From NCBI GenBank assembly GCA_964602515.1, contig CAZRRJ010000001.1, forward strand, positions 1 to 64,000: a DNA stretch of 64,000 nucleotides, in the 5' to 3' direction. The notes below the pieces were generated by a model. That model ran no database searches, was not told where the DNA came from, and saw only the letters and a list, made by a program, of their open reading frames with translations. This DNA comes from Carboxylicivirga sp964602515. Lineage in GTDB: Bacteria > Bacteroidota > Bacteroidia > Bacteroidales > Marinilabiliaceae. The position numbers and the translations under genes are program-made. This document shows, piece after piece, positions 8,886-17,176 of this stretch (its first letter is position 1; each line of letters starts with the position of its first letter).

Positions 8886-9244
8886 TAGCTATCTAAAAAA
8901 TCATCTTCATCACTTTCTGACATGCTGTACATCTCATCAGTGGTATCTTCAAATCCTGAATAATCAGACTCATCAAAGCCATAGTCATCGTAATCGTTAT
9001 AATAGCTTGATCTCATAGCCCAGTAGGACATATAAAAATACCTGTCATTACCGTAATTAGGCTCGCGAAATCCCGGGTTTGACTTATTCTGGGTTTTAGT
9101 ATAGCACTTAATGCAAACTGTTTTACCATCTGATTGTTCCGCGTGTGTATTGCATACTTTTATACCACAATCCGAACAGGATTTAGTTGCCAGTCCTTTG
9201 CAAGCAATTTGTCTGAATATACCCTTTTTTATATCACATCTCAT
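8885..9244 (-). CDS. Small zinc-finger (B-box-like) protein with acidic tail
   Basis: A 119-residue protein. Cys15, Cys23, Cys26, Cys31, His34, Cys44 and Cys47 form a B-box-like or treble-clef-like zinc site (KSCSDCGIKVCNTHAEQSDG, then CIKCYTK). The remainder is low-complexity: Y/N-rich (NYGNDRYFYMSYWAMRSSYY), then strongly acidic (D/E about 40%) to the C-terminus. No enzyme domain is seen. It lies inside a glycosyltransferase cluster, overlapping the next gene by 1 nt, so it probably acts as a protein-protein adaptor there; that is inference from context. Confidence 0.65.
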   Translation of the reverse strand: MRCDIKKGIFRQIACKGLATKSCSDCGIKVCNTHAEQSDGKTVCIKCYTKTQNKSNPGFREPNYGNDRYFYMSYWAMRSSYYNDYDDYGFDESDYSGFEDTTDEMYSMSESDEDDFLDS

Positions 9245-9267
9245 AAGCTGAATTTTTACTGTTGTTA

Positions 9268-10134
9268 CTAAATCGGTTTTACGGTTTTATACAATTGCTG
9301 AATGGCATGTACAGATGGATTAAACGGGGGAGTATCATGTTTTTGTAATGCTTTAAACATAACCTTTCCTTTTACCATAATTGTTTGCTCGTTTTCAGTA
9401 ATTACTATAGGCATATCGGGCTTGCTTGCTTCATTGCGTATATAGTTCGATTTTGGAAATGTAAGCGAGATATTAAGCTTGATTGCTTTCTTGTATTTCG
9501 TCTTAAATTTTGTTTTGCCACCTCTTACTTTTTTGATTTTGATTTGTTGAGAGAAGTCAATAAACTCAAACATAAAATCAGTTTCGTCTGAAAATTTTAC
9601 ACTTCCTTTCAGGGGGGTATGTTTATAATATAAAACGGTTCGGTAATCTTTTATATAACCATTGGTTCTTGGAGGCAGCTTTTTTTTATCAAAAAGAAAT
9701 GATTTATGAAGAGAATTTTTAGCACTGAGCGATAGTCTTATTTTACCTTTTTCATGCATTTCCTCTTTTATCATACCCAAAAACGGGATGGTAAATAGAC
9801 GCAGTGTATTATCGAGGTCGCCTTTTTTTATAATAATCCTGAGTATGATGGAGGTAATTGCAAATGAAGCAAGGGTGATTGCAGTGATCCTAAATAGTAA
9901 GGGAGATACAGACAGCAGGAAAAAAACAGATATAAATACCAATATTAAACTAATCACAATAATATGGCCTAGTTTTTTTCTAGCTTTACCACCAGCAGCA
10001 TCCATTTTACCTAAAAAGGCCAATTCTTTTAACAGGTTTGAGATTTTAAACTGACCTTCAAGTTGCATGGTCTGAAGGAACTTTTTTTGAGATGGTGAGA
10101 GCTGACCTCTCATCTTGAAATATTTTAAAAGCAT
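9268..10134 (-). CDS. Membrane protein of unknown function in glycosyltransferase cluster
   Basis: A 288-residue protein. A cytoplasmic basic N-terminus (about 55 residues) is followed by two adjacent membrane helices (about residues 56-105: HIIVISLILVFISVFFLLSV and a second segment to IIK). A C-terminal beta-rich domain (FDKKKLPPRTNGYIKDYRTV onward) resembles a small ligand-binding or structural domain. I do not recognise a family. It starts 4 nt after the end of the GT4 gene at 10139, and the zinc-finger gene follows after 23 nt. Confidence 0.65.
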   Translation of the reverse strand: MLLKYFKMRGQLSPSQKKFLQTMQLEGQFKISNLLKELAFLGKMDAAGGKARKKLGHIIVISLILVFISVFFLLSVSPLLFRITAITLASFAITSIILRIIIKKGDLDNTLRLFTIPFLGMIKEEMHEKGKIRLSLSAKNSLHKSFLFDKKKLPPRTNGYIKDYRTVLYYKHTPLKGSVKFSDETDFMFEFIDFSQQIKIKKVRGGKTKFKTKYKKAIKLNISLTFPKSNYIRNEASKPDMPIVITENEQTIMVKGKVMFKALQKHDTPPFNPSVHAIQQLYKTVKPI

Positions 10135-10138
10135 TATG

Positions 10139-11296
10139 TTATAATTTGGATGTGTATACTGTTTCTAATTTGTTTTTTACAATTGGCCAGTTAGCCACTG
10201 TTTTAATATATTTCAGGCCATTACGGGCAAGTTCTTCTCTTACAGTTGGGTATTCGATTAATATTCTTATGGCTCTGCTTAACTCCTGGGGGCTGTCTGC
10301 AGGCACAAGTTTACCATTAATATTATCGTTTATTATTTCGTGGCACACCGGTAAGTCAGAGGCAACTACCGCCGTACCACAGGCCATTGATTCGTATATC
10401 TTCAGGGGCGAACACCCTTGTTGTATATTTCTGCTGCATTCGCGTAAGGGAGCAACGGTAAGTAGCGCATTTTTAATCCAGGTATTCAAAACCGGTTTTT
10501 CCAGTTGATGATGCCAGATTGTGTTTTCTGCTATGCCTGATTTTTCTGCCATTTTAAGGTAGGGTTTACTCACCTTTTGTCGGTTTGAACTACAAATAAC
10601 CAGCTTTAGTCCGGGTATATCTTTTAAGCCTGCAAAGGCTTTTAACAGGGTATCTACACCTTGCCAGTTTTGTAAAGCCCCAAAGTAAAGAATGTACTTT
10701 CCAGGTAGGTTATCCTGCTGTTCAAATGTTGGATTACTTTCGGCAGCATTGGGTATAACATCTATTTTATGCTCACTTACACCCCTCGATAACAACATTA
10801 ATTGTATTACTTGAGAAGGAACAATAATGTGAGATGACTTTGATAAACAAAGGTTTTCTATACGTTCTATTTTTCCAAGTGTGGCTTTTGTTAAACCTGG
10901 GTAACGGTAAGGGAGTTCTATGGATGGAAGTCCATTAACCTCAAAGAGTGTTTTTGCTTTGGATGCTGAATTAAATATGGCCAGACCACCCCAGATATCA
11001 CGAAAGTGAATGTGGTTTATCTCTGTATGGTTACGCAATAAATGCTCCAAATGGTGACTAAATTCAAATGCCCTGTTAAGGTAATGAGGAATACGCTTAG
11101 AGAAACGAATTATATCCGTATTACCTTCTGATTCGTAATCGGGGTAAGTTTCATTACCAAGAGTATATAACAGGCCGTTTCCATAAAAATCGAACAGGTA
11201 TTTAGCCATATGTGCTATATGGGTTGAAGCTCCTTTTGATGTAGGAAACAGGTCGAAAGCAGCGTAAAGGGCTTTATATTGCTTTGGGTTAATCAT
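10139..11296 (-). CDS. Glycosyltransferase family 4
   Basis: A 385-residue GT-B glycosyltransferase and the first gene of the six-gene minus-strand cluster. The N-terminal loop PTSKGASTHIAHMAKYL contains the KG-(A/G)-S-x-H feature of GT4 enzymes. IPNA at 181-184 precedes the donor half (YILYFGALQNWQGVDTLLKA). The donor motif is SPLKIYESMACGTAVVAS, with the key glutamate at 302. It presumably works on cell-surface glycan together with the other GT4 and the MurG-like enzyme; the glycan is unknown because no polymerase, flippase or sugar-nucleotide synthesis gene lies in the cluster. Confidence 0.9.
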   Translation of the reverse strand: MINPKQYKALYAAFDLFPTSKGASTHIAHMAKYLFDFYGNGLLYTLGNETYPDYESEGNTDIIRFSKRIPHYLNRAFEFSHHLEHLLRNHTEINHIHFRDIWGGLAIFNSASKAKTLFEVNGLPSIELPYRYPGLTKATLGKIERIENLCLSKSSHIIVPSQVIQLMLLSRGVSEHKIDVIPNAAESNPTFEQQDNLPGKYILYFGALQNWQGVDTLLKAFAGLKDIPGLKLVICSSNRQKVSKPYLKMAEKSGIAENTIWHHQLEKPVLNTWIKNALLTVAPLRECSRNIQQGCSPLKIYESMACGTAVVASDLPVCHEIINDNINGKLVPADSPQELSRAIRILIEYPTVREELARNGLKYIKTVANWPIVKNKLETVYTSKL

Positions 11297-11817
11297 ATTT
11301 GCTACAAAGATATATTTTTATGATTTAAAAGTATGAGTGGATTTGCACTATTTAGATAAATCAAGGATTAATGCCAAACCTAACTACAAATATGTCATAT
11401 GTTAAATTGATTATTCTCTGTTTCTACTAACCTAAGCCTGATTTTACCTGCTAGCCTTATTTAAAAAAATAAATCGAACTTAGCTTATTGAGGTTGAGTA
11501 AAATGGCAGGTGATAAACATATTTTTTAATAAAAAACGATTGGTGTGGTAGAGAGAACAATTAAGTAAATTTGCGTAATCAGTAAAAACTCTTGGAGAAG
11601 GCTTCTTCCACAAGTTTTTTTAATGAATAAAATATTAAACGTTTACATATAATTTCTGATTACGAGTATGCTTAGGATATTCTTATCAATGTCTGCAAGT
11701 AAAATTATACCAGGTAAAGCTAACTGTCAGACTATTTATAAATAAGGGAAGAGTCATATTTAGTTATCGTCTAAAAAAATTAGTTAAATTGCGTACTCTC
11801 TAAAAGGTAAATGGCGA
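11297..11817. other. Divergent intergenic region between the glycosyltransferase cluster and the PUL
   Basis: It carries the start regions of both units. Two signals are visible on the plus strand: a TAAATTTG box at 11566-11573 and a hairpin with T-run at 11591-11621. No gene seen. Confidence 0.5.
11591..11621 (+). terminator. Hairpin with T7 tract, leader terminator/attenuator candidate
   Basis: CTTGGAGAAG and CTTCTTCCACAAG form an imperfect stem directly followed by seven T. It lies about 20 nt past a TAAATTTG promoter-like box and 200 nt before the sigma factor start, so it would give a very short transcript or attenuate sigma-factor expression. Alternatively it is chance pairing. Confidence 0.35.
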
Positions 11818-12387
11818 GTGGGTATACAAGAACAAGATACTATCAGGCGATTAAAAAAAGGCGATGACCAAGCCTTTGAGTTGCTGTATTACAGATATTT
11901 CAGAAAGTTGTGCGCCTTCACCAATAAATACCTCAATGACTATGAAGCAACGCAAGAGGTGGTTCAGGAAGTTTTTTATAGTATTTGGAAGAACAGAACC
12001 GAACTTAATGCAAATAAGTCAATAACAGCCTATCTTTTTCAGTTGGCCAAAAACAAGAGTTTAAATATCATTAAACACGCTCAGGTTGAGGATAAGTACA
12101 TGGATGTAATTAAATCAGCCTATCTGCAAGGTGATTTTGTTGACTCTCATGATTCTTTACTGGCTAAAGAAATAAACATTAAAACCCAAGAGGTTATTGA
12201 TTCTTTGCCTGAACAATGTCGGAAAATCTTCCTGATGAGTCGGCATGAAGGGAAAAAACATAAAGAAATTGCTGAGGAACTTAATATCTCAGTAAAAACT
12301 GTTGAAACTCAGATAGGACGTGCTTTAAAAGTATTTCGTAAAGAGTTAAAAGAATACCTCATTTCAGTATTATTGACCTTTTTTTAA
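11818..12387 (+). CDS. ECF RNA polymerase sigma factor (FecI-like, SusCD-associated)
   Basis: A 189-residue ECF sigma factor of the Bacteroidota sigma-70 family. Region 2 (FELLYYRYFRKLCAFTNKYL ... VVQEVFYSIWKNR) is at about residues 22-72. Region 4 with its HTH (LPEQCRKIFLMSRHEGKKHK, EIAEELNISVKTVETQIGR) is at about 125-175. The only usable in-frame start is GTG at 11818; an ATG at 11811 is out of frame and a TAA lies upstream at 11785. It heads the operon sigma-fecR-susC-susD and should turn it on when its anti-sigma factor, the next gene, is signalled by the SusC transducer. Confidence 0.93.
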   Translation: MGIQEQDTIRRLKKGDDQAFELLYYRYFRKLCAFTNKYLNDYEATQEVVQEVFYSIWKNRTELNANKSITAYLFQLAKNKSLNIIKHAQVEDKYMDVIKSAYLQGDFVDSHDSLLAKEINIKTQEVIDSLPEQCRKIFLMSRHEGKKHKEIAEELNISVKTVETQIGRALKVFRKELKEYLISVLLTFF

Positions 12388-12442
12388 TCTTCATGTAGGG
12401 GTAAAACTCTTCTTCATTGTACTACCTGTAAGAAAGGTAAAA

Positions 12443-13459
12443 ATGAAGGGTGATACAGACTATAGGAACTTTATGGTTCGTTTTTTTGACAAAACTGCCA
12501 CGGATAATGAATTACAAAAGCTATCGGAGAGGTTGAAAGAGTCGAATGAAAATAAACGACTTTTTAATGAGTTTAACGAAAGCCATCAGTTCGCCGACAT
12601 AAGTGTTAAGGGCTGGATTTATGACACAGATGTTAACTGGAAGCAATTGAATAGCCGAATTCAATCTGAGTCGAACTCAGGTAAAATAAGGATGTTAACA
12701 AGTCACCAGTTCAACAGGCTAAGTGCTGTAGCTGTCTTCACCCTGCTTATAATGGTGGGTTCAATTGCCTATTTGCTGATGAATCAGTCACAAAATGAGT
12801 TCAATAAACATAAGCTTAGTGTAATTGCACCATCCGGACAAAAGAGTCAGGTGGTATTGCAGGATGGCACTAAAGTGTGGCTAAACTCTGGTACTGAACT
12901 TACTTATATATATGATGTAGATGGCAATAGATGTATTATGACGCTTAATGGTGAAGCTTTTTTTGATGTGGCTAAAGATAAAGAGCGACCTTTTATTGTA
13001 GAAACAGAAGGTGTTGATTTAGTTGTTTATGGAACCCGTTTTAATGTGCATTCCTACAATGATGAAAGGATCATAGAAACAACACTTGAGGAGGGAAGTG
13101 TTGGGGTAAAAGTACATGCCAGTGGTAAAGAGTGGTTAATGAAGCCCGGACAACAATGTATATATAATAAAGAATCTAAAGAAGTAGAACTGGCAGAGAC
13201 AAACGTTAGTTTCTATACCGCCTGGACCAACAATAAACTCATATTTGATGATAATACGTTTATTGAGGTAGTAAAAAAGTTGGAAAGGTGGTATGGTGTT
13301 CAAATAGAGTTGGATGAAGAACTGTTTACTTCCGAACGATTTACTCTTACGATAACTCACGAAAGCTTTGCCGAAGTGATGGAGCTAATTAAAGTGGTTG
13401 CACCAATACAATATATAATCATCGATGAACGAAATGTACGAATAACCAAACAGTATTGA
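12443..13459 (+). CDS. FecR-family anti-sigma factor
   Basis: A 338-residue single-pass membrane protein. The cytoplasmic N-terminus (about 1-88) would bind the sigma factor. The TM segment is at about 94-112 (SAVAVFTLLIMVGSIAYLLM). The FecR periplasmic domain contains the typical LNGEAFFDVAKDKERPFIVE and VYGTRFNVHSYNDE. The C-terminal DUF4974-like/STN-like domain (LIFDDNTFIEVVKKLERWYG) contacts the TonB-dependent transducer in characterised relatives. It follows the sigma gene by 55 nt. Confidence 0.93.
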   Translation: MKGDTDYRNFMVRFFDKTATDNELQKLSERLKESNENKRLFNEFNESHQFADISVKGWIYDTDVNWKQLNSRIQSESNSGKIRMLTSHQFNRLSAVAVFTLLIMVGSIAYLLMNQSQNEFNKHKLSVIAPSGQKSQVVLQDGTKVWLNSGTELTYIYDVDGNRCIMTLNGEAFFDVAKDKERPFIVETEGVDLVVYGTRFNVHSYNDERIIETTLEEGSVGVKVHASGKEWLMKPGQQCIYNKESKEVELAETNVSFYTAWTNNKLIFDDNTFIEVVKKLERWYGVQIELDEELFTSERFTLTITHESFAEVMELIKVVAPIQYIIIDERNVRITKQY

Positions 13460-13470
13460 TGTAAAGAAAA

Positions 13471-13492
13471 GGGAAGTGCTACAACACTTCCC
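13471..13492 (+). promoter_or_regulatory. Hairpin between fecR-like and susC-like genes
   Basis: GGGAAGTG (13471-13478) pairs with CACTTCCC (13485-13492) over a 6-nt loop, 11 nt after the FecR stop. No T-run follows, so an mRNA-processing or stability element fits better than a terminator; SusC would then be expressed above the sigma/anti-sigma pair. Confidence 0.45.
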
Positions 13493-13548
13493 AATGTTTA
13501 ACACTCGTGCTACATACGAGATATTATTGACAATAACAATTCAAATCT

Positions 13549-16500
13549 ATGAAAAAAAGACTGATGTTTAACGTCAGCAGGGAGAATTATACCTTGTTGA
13601 GAGGGTTTCGGATAATAATAACCTGTATACTTTTAATTGGTCTTATGCCAATATTCGCAAGTGTTTACTCACAAGAGAAAGAAATCAATATTAAATACAT
13701 GAAGTCTTCTATTAAGGATGTACTCCGACAGGTAGAAGAAGTAAGTGACTATTCTTTTGTGTATAATGATGCAACTATTGATGTAAATCAGGTTGTTTTG
13801 CTACAAGGCAAGAATAATGGTATTGTGGAGTTACTCGATGGTTTGCTAACAGGAACAAATATTGTGTATAAAATAGTAGATAACAAAGTTATCTTACATG
13901 CGGATTTACCTCAATTGCAGAGTGACCAGCAAAAGACCTTAACACTATCAGGTAGTGTTACTGATAATACAGGGGAGCCATTACCGGGTGTGAACGTGTT
14001 TGAAGAAGAAAACCCAACCAATGGAGTTATTACTGGTATTGATGGAAAGTATGTAATAACGGTTAGTTCCGATCAAGCTCAGATTACTTTTTCTTATATC
14101 GGCTTTGAGAAGCAAACTGTGCAGGTGGCAGCTCGCAGCTTAATTGATATTGTGTTACTTGAGAATGTAAGAGGATTAGATGAGGTTGTTGTTGTAGGAT
14201 TTGGTTCTGCCAAAAAGGAGAATATTACAGGTGCAACATCTTTTGTCAAAATGGATCAGATTATTAAAGACCGTCCAATAACAAATTCAGCCCAGGTTTT
14301 ACAAGGTGTATCAGCAGGTTTACAAGTAGTATCAAGTTCTGGTCAGCCAGGTAGTACATCAACCAGCCTTAATATCAGGGGGATGACATCCATCAACGGA
14401 GGTTCGCCATTAGTTTTGGTTAATAATGTGCCAATTGATGACTTGAATGATATTAATCCGCGTGATATTGAGTCAGTGTCAGTACTCAAAGATGCTGCTG
14501 CATCATCTATCTACGGTGCCAGGGCTGCTTTTGGTGTTATCTTGATTACAACTAAAAGTGCAGAGAAGAATCAACCAATGAAGTTTCAGTACGCTACTAC
14601 AACCAGCTTAACCTCACCGATGGAACTGCCTGAAAAGGCTACCACCCGCCAGTTTGTAGATGCCCTTCTGGATTTTGGGGTATATGAGTATTTTGCCGGG
14701 CAGGATGTAGATACCTGGTCATCTTATTTGGATACATATGAAAATAATCCTGAACAACTCACCTATGTAAAAGATCCTGTTAGAGGAAAGGATTATGCCA
14801 TTGTTGTTGACGAATCTGGGCAATATTACCCATTGGCCGACACTGATGTGATTGGTGATTTTTTGAACGATTTTGGTTATTCCACTATCCATAACTTTAC
14901 CATGAGTGGTGGTGCCGAGAAAATCAGTTATCGTGTTAATGCCGGATATAGCTTTGAGGACGGGGTTATGATAACAGATAAAGATTCGTATGAGAATTTT
15001 AATGTTAATGCCTTACTAAACGCCGATTTAACTGAACATCTCAGTTCATCAACTAATATTATTTACAGAAGTAGTTTGCGCTCGCAACCACAGGCTCAAT
15101 ATAGTCAGGCAATTCAGCGACGTATGTACGATCCAACCGGGCATATTGACTTAATGGATCCAACCGGTTCGCTTGGACTGACAACTTCTAATATACTGCC
15201 TTTCGATACACCGGGAAATATTGTACGTTATTCTGAACCAGGTATTACGAATAATGATAACATCCGAATTTTTCAGAAACTGGAGCTTGATGTGATAAAG
15301 AATCTCACAGTTACAGGTGAGTATACTTTTGAAAAAGGTTTTTATAAGTTTAGCAGAGTGGAGGAGGAGGCTGGTTTTGCAAGTTCGTTTAAGTTTGTTG
15401 AAAACAGTACCCCTCAGCAGCGCTATGAGAATACGAAGTTATTTCGCAGTACTTCCGACAATGTGTACCATGGTTTAAATATTTACACAAAGTATAAAGT
15501 GAGGATTAATAATCATTTGTTTAACTTTTTAGCGGGTTATAATCGTGAAAAGAAAACCTATAAGGCCTTTAATGTGAATCGAAAAACCCTTATTACAGTT
15601 GATCAGCCATCGCTTAATCTTGGTCTGGGCGAGTTTGATGGGGGAGATAGCTATTATGATTGGGCTGTTTTAGGATACTTTGGACGGGTTAATTATAACT
15701 ACAACGATAAGTATTTTATTGAAGTTAATGGGCGTTACGATGGTTCATCGAGCTTTGCCGAAGATGATCGTTTTGTTTTACTACCTTCTGTATCTGGAGG
15801 ATGGAATATAGCCAAAGAAGATTTTATGTCATCATTTAATATACTGTCGATGCTTAAGTTACGGGCTTCCTGGGGTGAGATTGGTAACCAGTTGGTTAGA
15901 ACCAATGGAGTGCGCGATTATTATCCATACATTGCCGGCTATGAGCAGTATAATCCATATTGGATTGACCGTAGCTTAAGTATGCGTTATACCTCCTTTA
16001 ATCCTGCTCAATTGGTGAGCGGCGGTTTTACCTGGGAAAAAGTACAGACAACCAATGTTGGTTTAGATGTAAGCTTCTTCGATAATCGCTTGGGAGTCAA
16101 TGTAGATTTGTATTCGCGCAAAACATTAGGTATGCTCAATGCCGGCGTTCAACTACCAGCGGTGTTGGGTACAGATGCTCCTAAACAAAACATTGCTGAT
16201 TTAGAGGTGCGAGGATGGGAAATTGAATTGAAATGGAACGATCGTATTGGCCAACTACGTTATGGTATCAATGTCAACCTTTCTAATTCAGATGGAGAAA
16301 TCACTAAGTTTCTTAACGAAGGAGGCTTAATCAGCCAGTACTATACAGGTCAGAAGATCGGTGAGATTTGGGGCTATGTTACTGATGGTTATTACACAGT
16401 TGATGATTTTGTGGATGGCACACTTGATGCACATTTGTACGGACCTGACCGCCAGTTAAAAGAAGGTGTTGTATACATTGAAAATGCGCCTGTACCACTA

Positions 16501-17157
16501 CCTGGCGATGTGAAATATAGAGATTTAAATGGCGATGGCATGATTAATAATGGTAATGGAACTATTTATCCCGAATATGATAAGGAAGGAAATTTAATTG
16601 CTCATACCGGGCCTGGCGATCGTAAAGTAATTGGTAACAACAGTCGTAAATATCAATTTGGTATCAATGGCTTTGCCGAGTACAAAGGTTTTGATTTTTC
16701 ATTTGTGCTAAGCGGTGTTGGTAAAAGAGACCTTTGGACTAATTCAGATTTGGTTTGGCCATATCCAAGCCAGTTTGATCACATATATGCTCATCAATTA
16801 GATTATTGGACACCTAATAATCAGGATGCTTTTTATCCCAGAATTTATGGCGATCCGGAAGGAAACACCAACAGTAATTATGGACGTAATCGCCATACTC
16901 AAACAAAGTATTTGCTGGATGGTAGTTACCTCAAAATACAGAATATTACACTGGGTTATACTTTGCCTAAGAATGTGGTTAATAAAGTGGGTATTGATAA
17001 TTTGCGCGTATTTGTATCGGGTGATAATATTTACACATTTGATCATCTGCCTAAAGGAATGGAGGCTGACCAGATTAATCCAAGCAGGCCCAATGAAGAA
17101 TATGGAGCTTACCCATTTATGCGCAATTTCTCTATGGGCTTAAATCTGATATTCTAA
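13549..17157 (+). CDS. SusC-family TonB-linked outer-membrane transporter with STN domain
   Basis: A 1202-residue TonB-dependent transporter. After the signal peptide (to about residue 42) comes an STN secretin/TonB short domain (INIKYMKSSIKDVLRQVEEV), which is the sigma-signalling transducer part. A carboxypeptidase-regulatory-like Ig domain follows (LSGSVTDNTGEPLPGVNVFE, about 131-205), then the plug (DEVVVVGFGSAKKENITGAT ... IESVSVLKDAAASSIYGARA) and a 22-strand barrel ending GLNLIF. The STN domain agrees with the upstream ECF sigma/FecR pair. It is paired with the SusD-like lipoprotein 20 nt downstream; together they import oligosaccharides across the outer membrane. The downstream sulfatase suggests a sulfated glycan. 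Confidence 0.95.
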   Translation: MKKRLMFNVSRENYTLLRGFRIIITCILLIGLMPIFASVYSQEKEINIKYMKSSIKDVLRQVEEVSDYSFVYNDATIDVNQVVLLQGKNNGIVELLDGLLTGTNIVYKIVDNKVILHADLPQLQSDQQKTLTLSGSVTDNTGEPLPGVNVFEEENPTNGVITGIDGKYVITVSSDQAQITFSYIGFEKQTVQVAARSLIDIVLLENVRGLDEVVVVGFGSAKKENITGATSFVKMDQIIKDRPITNSAQVLQGVSAGLQVVSSSGQPGSTSTSLNIRGMTSINGGSPLVLVNNVPIDDLNDINPRDIESVSVLKDAAASSIYGARAAFGVILITTKSAEKNQPMKFQYATTTSLTSPMELPEKATTRQFVDALLDFGVYEYFAGQDVDTWSSYLDTYENNPEQLTYVKDPVRGKDYAIVVDESGQYYPLADTDVIGDFLNDFGYSTIHNFTMSGGAEKISYRVNAGYSFEDGVMITDKDSYENFNVNALLNADLTEHLSSSTNIIYRSSLRSQPQAQYSQAIQRRMYDPTGHIDLMDPTGSLGLTTSNILPFDTPGNIVRYSEPGITNNDNIRIFQKLELDVIKNLTVTGEYTFEKGFYKFSRVEEEAGFASSFKFVENSTPQQRYENTKLFRSTSDNVYHGLNIYTKYKVRINNHLFNFLAGYNREKKTYKAFNVNRKTLITVDQPSLNLGLGEFDGGDSYYDWAVLGYFGRVNYNYNDKYFIEVNGRYDGSSSFAEDDRFVLLPSVSGGWNIAKEDFMSSFNILSMLKLRASWGEIGNQLVRTNGVRDYYPYIAGYEQYNPYWIDRSLSMRYTSFNPAQLVSGGFTWEKVQTTNVGLDVSFFDNRLGVNVDLYSRKTLGMLNAGVQLPAVLGTDAPKQNIADLEVRGWEIELKWNDRIGQLRYGINVNLSNSDGEITKFLNEGGLISQYYTGQKIGEIWGYVTDGYYTVDDFVDGTLDAHLYGPDRQLKEGVVYIENAPVPLPGDVKYRDLNGDGMINNGNGTIYPEYDKEGNLIAHTGPGDRKVIGNNSRKYQFGINGFAEYKGFDFSFVLSGVGKRDLWTNSDLVWPYPSQFDHIYAHQLDYWTPNNQDAFYPRIYGDPEGNTNSNYGRNRHTQTKYLLDGSYLKIQNITLGYTLPKNVVNKVGIDNLRVFVSGDNIYTFDHLPKGMEADQINPSRPNEEYGAYPFMRNFSMGLNLIF

Positions 17158-17176
17158 ATCTTAAAAACTGAAAGAA

